Below are positions 62,434 to 64,000 of a stretch of 64,000 nt of DNA, piece after piece (positions within the stretch are counted from its first letter, which is position 1; each line of letters starts with the position of its first letter). This stretch comes from Symbiodinium kawagutii (Eukaryota; Sar; Dinophyceae; Suessiales; Symbiodiniaceae), in NCBI GenBank assembly GCA_009767595.1, contig VSDK01007123.1, forward strand, positions 213,787 through 277,786, read 5' to 3'. Both the position numbers and the translations under genes were made by a program. The notes below the pieces were generated by a model. That model did no database searches. It was not told where the DNA came from and worked only from the letters and a program-made list of their open reading frames with translations.

Positions 62434-63511
62434 TTAGCAATATGAGTCCATCCACAGTTTGCTATCACCTAAAAATCATCAACAACTAAATAGCTGCAGT
62501 GATTGATGATGAGTATCACTCTCATATGTACAGTAAAATCAAGTATGTATGTGTTTAGTAGTTTGTCGATATCGTGTTGCAAATCATAGTGTTTCCATGC
62601 GACTAACTGTAGTCAGTCTTTGTTGTACACCGCGTGGTGTAGCCTTGTGAAATTACGCATGTGAATAGAATAGCATTTGGACATGTATACAATTAAAAAC
62701 ACACATCTACACGCGCACATATATGTATAACATTGATGTTTATGATAATGATGAAATTAAATTATCTATGTATTTGTACCTGTATACCTTTTTGCATACA
62801 TAGTGCTTGTTCACTTCTAAGCAAGGGCTATGATCCTTCAGCCAGTGTAGAGGGTTGAAGGCAGGCGTTGTTGCAATGCACAAAAACAGACCCTTGGCTA
62901 GCAAACCCTGGGATGTCAAGTTCGAGAAGGAGCGAAGCAAATAGTACAGACCCACACCTAGTATCACCAAAAATAGTCCCAACAAGAACTAGTCCGGGAT
63001 TATCACCTTGCAGTATTTGGACTCACAAGTGGTGGCAAACCATGCGAGTAAAGCAGCAAGTGTGTGTGTGGGTGTGTGTCAAACAAATTAAGTCTACTGG
63101 CAGTTTCGACTAATGACCAATGACTATGCGAAAGATGGAGGTATATAACCAACCTGGCATGATGAGTTTGTTCATGCGAAAGTTGTGGAAGATGTAGGAC
63201 GTGTGGTTGCTCGTTCGGTACAGGATCTGTCAATTTTTTCAGAGACTGACTGCCAAAAAAGAACCCAAAAGGGTGCTACCATTGGATGAACACTGAAATC
63301 AACTACAGGGTCTAGATCAGATCGCAACCGTGAGGTAAAATCAGACTTGCATATACAACAGCACCCTCTCTTTGCTGCTAGACACAGACTTTCGTCTTTT
63401 ACACATCGAAACGTTTACACACAGAAACTTCATTTGTTTTCATGATGAAGCTGCTCAGGAAATTGCACCGTTTAGCATCCAATCCTCCAGCCATCTCCAG
63501 CCCCAAAACCT

Positions 63512-63919
63512 TCACAGCCCTAAGACACCACCAGCATCGCCCAATCCTCCAAAGTTGGTCTTCCCATGCACTCGGATGATCATCCCAGTCAGTATCTGGT
63601 GGTGACCATGGGGATTGCAACTACCATTTTTGCGGCTACCATTGATGCCTGAACTCACCCTGGTTACCTTCACCACTTCATCCAGGCTGGTCACACCACG
63701 GTTGTACCTTGCCATGTGGGATACCATGGTACCCTTCACCACGTGGTGATCGCCGGGCTTCCCCACATACGACGCGTAGACGGTGCCGCGAATCGTGTCT
63801 CCCAGATCGCCCTCCGGGAGTGGCGCGGCGGTTTCCTGCAGCTCCTGTAGCATGTCGCGCAGCAGGGCCACCTGCTTGCCGTGGGAGTCCTGAGGCAAGG
63901 CTGTCCATCCAGCTGTAAC
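63512..63919 (-). CDS. 3' end of an unknown gene, two exons
   Basis: Exon 63668-63919 is open for 84 codons (KQVALLRDMLQELQETAAPL, EGDLGDTIRGTVYASYVGKP, MVSHMARYNRGVTSLDEVVK) with acceptor TTCCCAG|GTTACA and donor AAG|GTAACC. Exon 63512-63595 (ILTGMIIRVHGKTNFGGLGD) joins in phase 0 and ends in TGA; an earlier GT donor (GATGCTG|GTGGTG) could lead on instead. The 5' part lies beyond the window. Codon use is excellent, so coding is nearly certain, but I recognise no family. Confidence 0.68.
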   Translation of the reverse strand, partial: VTAGWTALPQDSHGKQVALLRDMLQELQETAAPLPEGDLGDTIRGTVYASYVGKPGDHHVVKGTMVSHMARYNRGVTSLDEVVKVTRVSSGINGSRKNGSCNPHGHHQILTGMIIRVHGKTNFGGLGDAGGVLGL

Positions 63920-63921
63920 CT

Positions 63922-63981
63922 GGGAAACCACCAGGGAAACCACCAGGGAAACCACCAGGGAAACCACCAGGGAAACCACTA
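63922..63981. repeat. 12-bp tandem repeat at an intron end
   Basis: About five units of GGAAACCACCAG run up to the acceptor of exon 63668-63919. On the coding strand they read CTGGTGGTTTCC, and the last unit supplies the TTTCCCAG acceptor. Confidence 0.93.
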
Positions 63982-64000
63982 CTGTAGAGAAACCAGCAAG

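Noticed and set aside
1-64000. Dinoflagellate spliced-leader relics, tRNA and rRNA genes
   Set aside because: I looked for the conserved spliced-leader core and for tRNA or rRNA landmarks on both strands and saw none; a covariance search would be needed to be sure.

Overview
The window looks like nuclear DNA of a dinoflagellate, most probably of the Symbiodiniaceae/Suessiales type; I infer this from sequence features and did not identify the species. Coding DNA comes as short GC-richer exons (15-375 nt) scattered in AT-rich, repeat-laden introns. Nearly all of it is on the minus strand, in head-to-tail genes separated by as little as about 30 bp. Several introns start with GC rather than GT and a few may start with GA. 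Many exons begin with GT or GC directly after the acceptor AG. TTTAGGG-type repeats are present. Most exons are shorter than 60 codons, so models were built by reading both strands, choosing splice sites and requiring that the phases of successive exons fit. No transcript or homology search was available.

Layout from left to right, all minus strand: a partial unknown gene (740-2524); a complete 253-aa single-pass membrane protein (3135-4729); an unknown gene of about 234 aa with a targeting-like N-terminus (5005-12920); a complete 187-aa L-asparaginase in nine exons (13295-19637), the best identified gene; an unknown gene whose stop codon lies 30 bp before the asparaginase ATG (19668-23492); single exon candidates (25-29 kb); an unknown gene of at least 269 aa (29292-33306); another unknown gene (36558-39397); a 95-aa ankyrin-like protein (40091-42842); a gene with an ankyrin-like segment (42988-45547); a SET-domain, probable protein-lysine methyltransferase gene (47585-55362) that could splice in frame into the previous one; several partial genes (56.7-61.6 kb); and the 3' end of a gene entering from the right edge (63512-63919).

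Much of the remainder is repeats: two MITE-like families, each with 6-9 dispersed copies in introns or spacers, a third single MITE-like element, two inverted telomere-repeat blocks in introns of one gene, a cluster of a TTTATAGAATG motif, TA, CAA, CAT and GAC microsatellites, and long degenerate TGATGGTT tracts. No tRNA, rRNA, CRISPR array, bacterial operon or viral gene was recognised. The adjacent genes show no evident shared pathway, which is usual for dinoflagellate unidirectional clusters. The main observations are the splice-junction micro-repeats (an introner-like signature), the MITE families next to exons, the inverted telomeric blocks, and a possible SET-ankyrin fusion.
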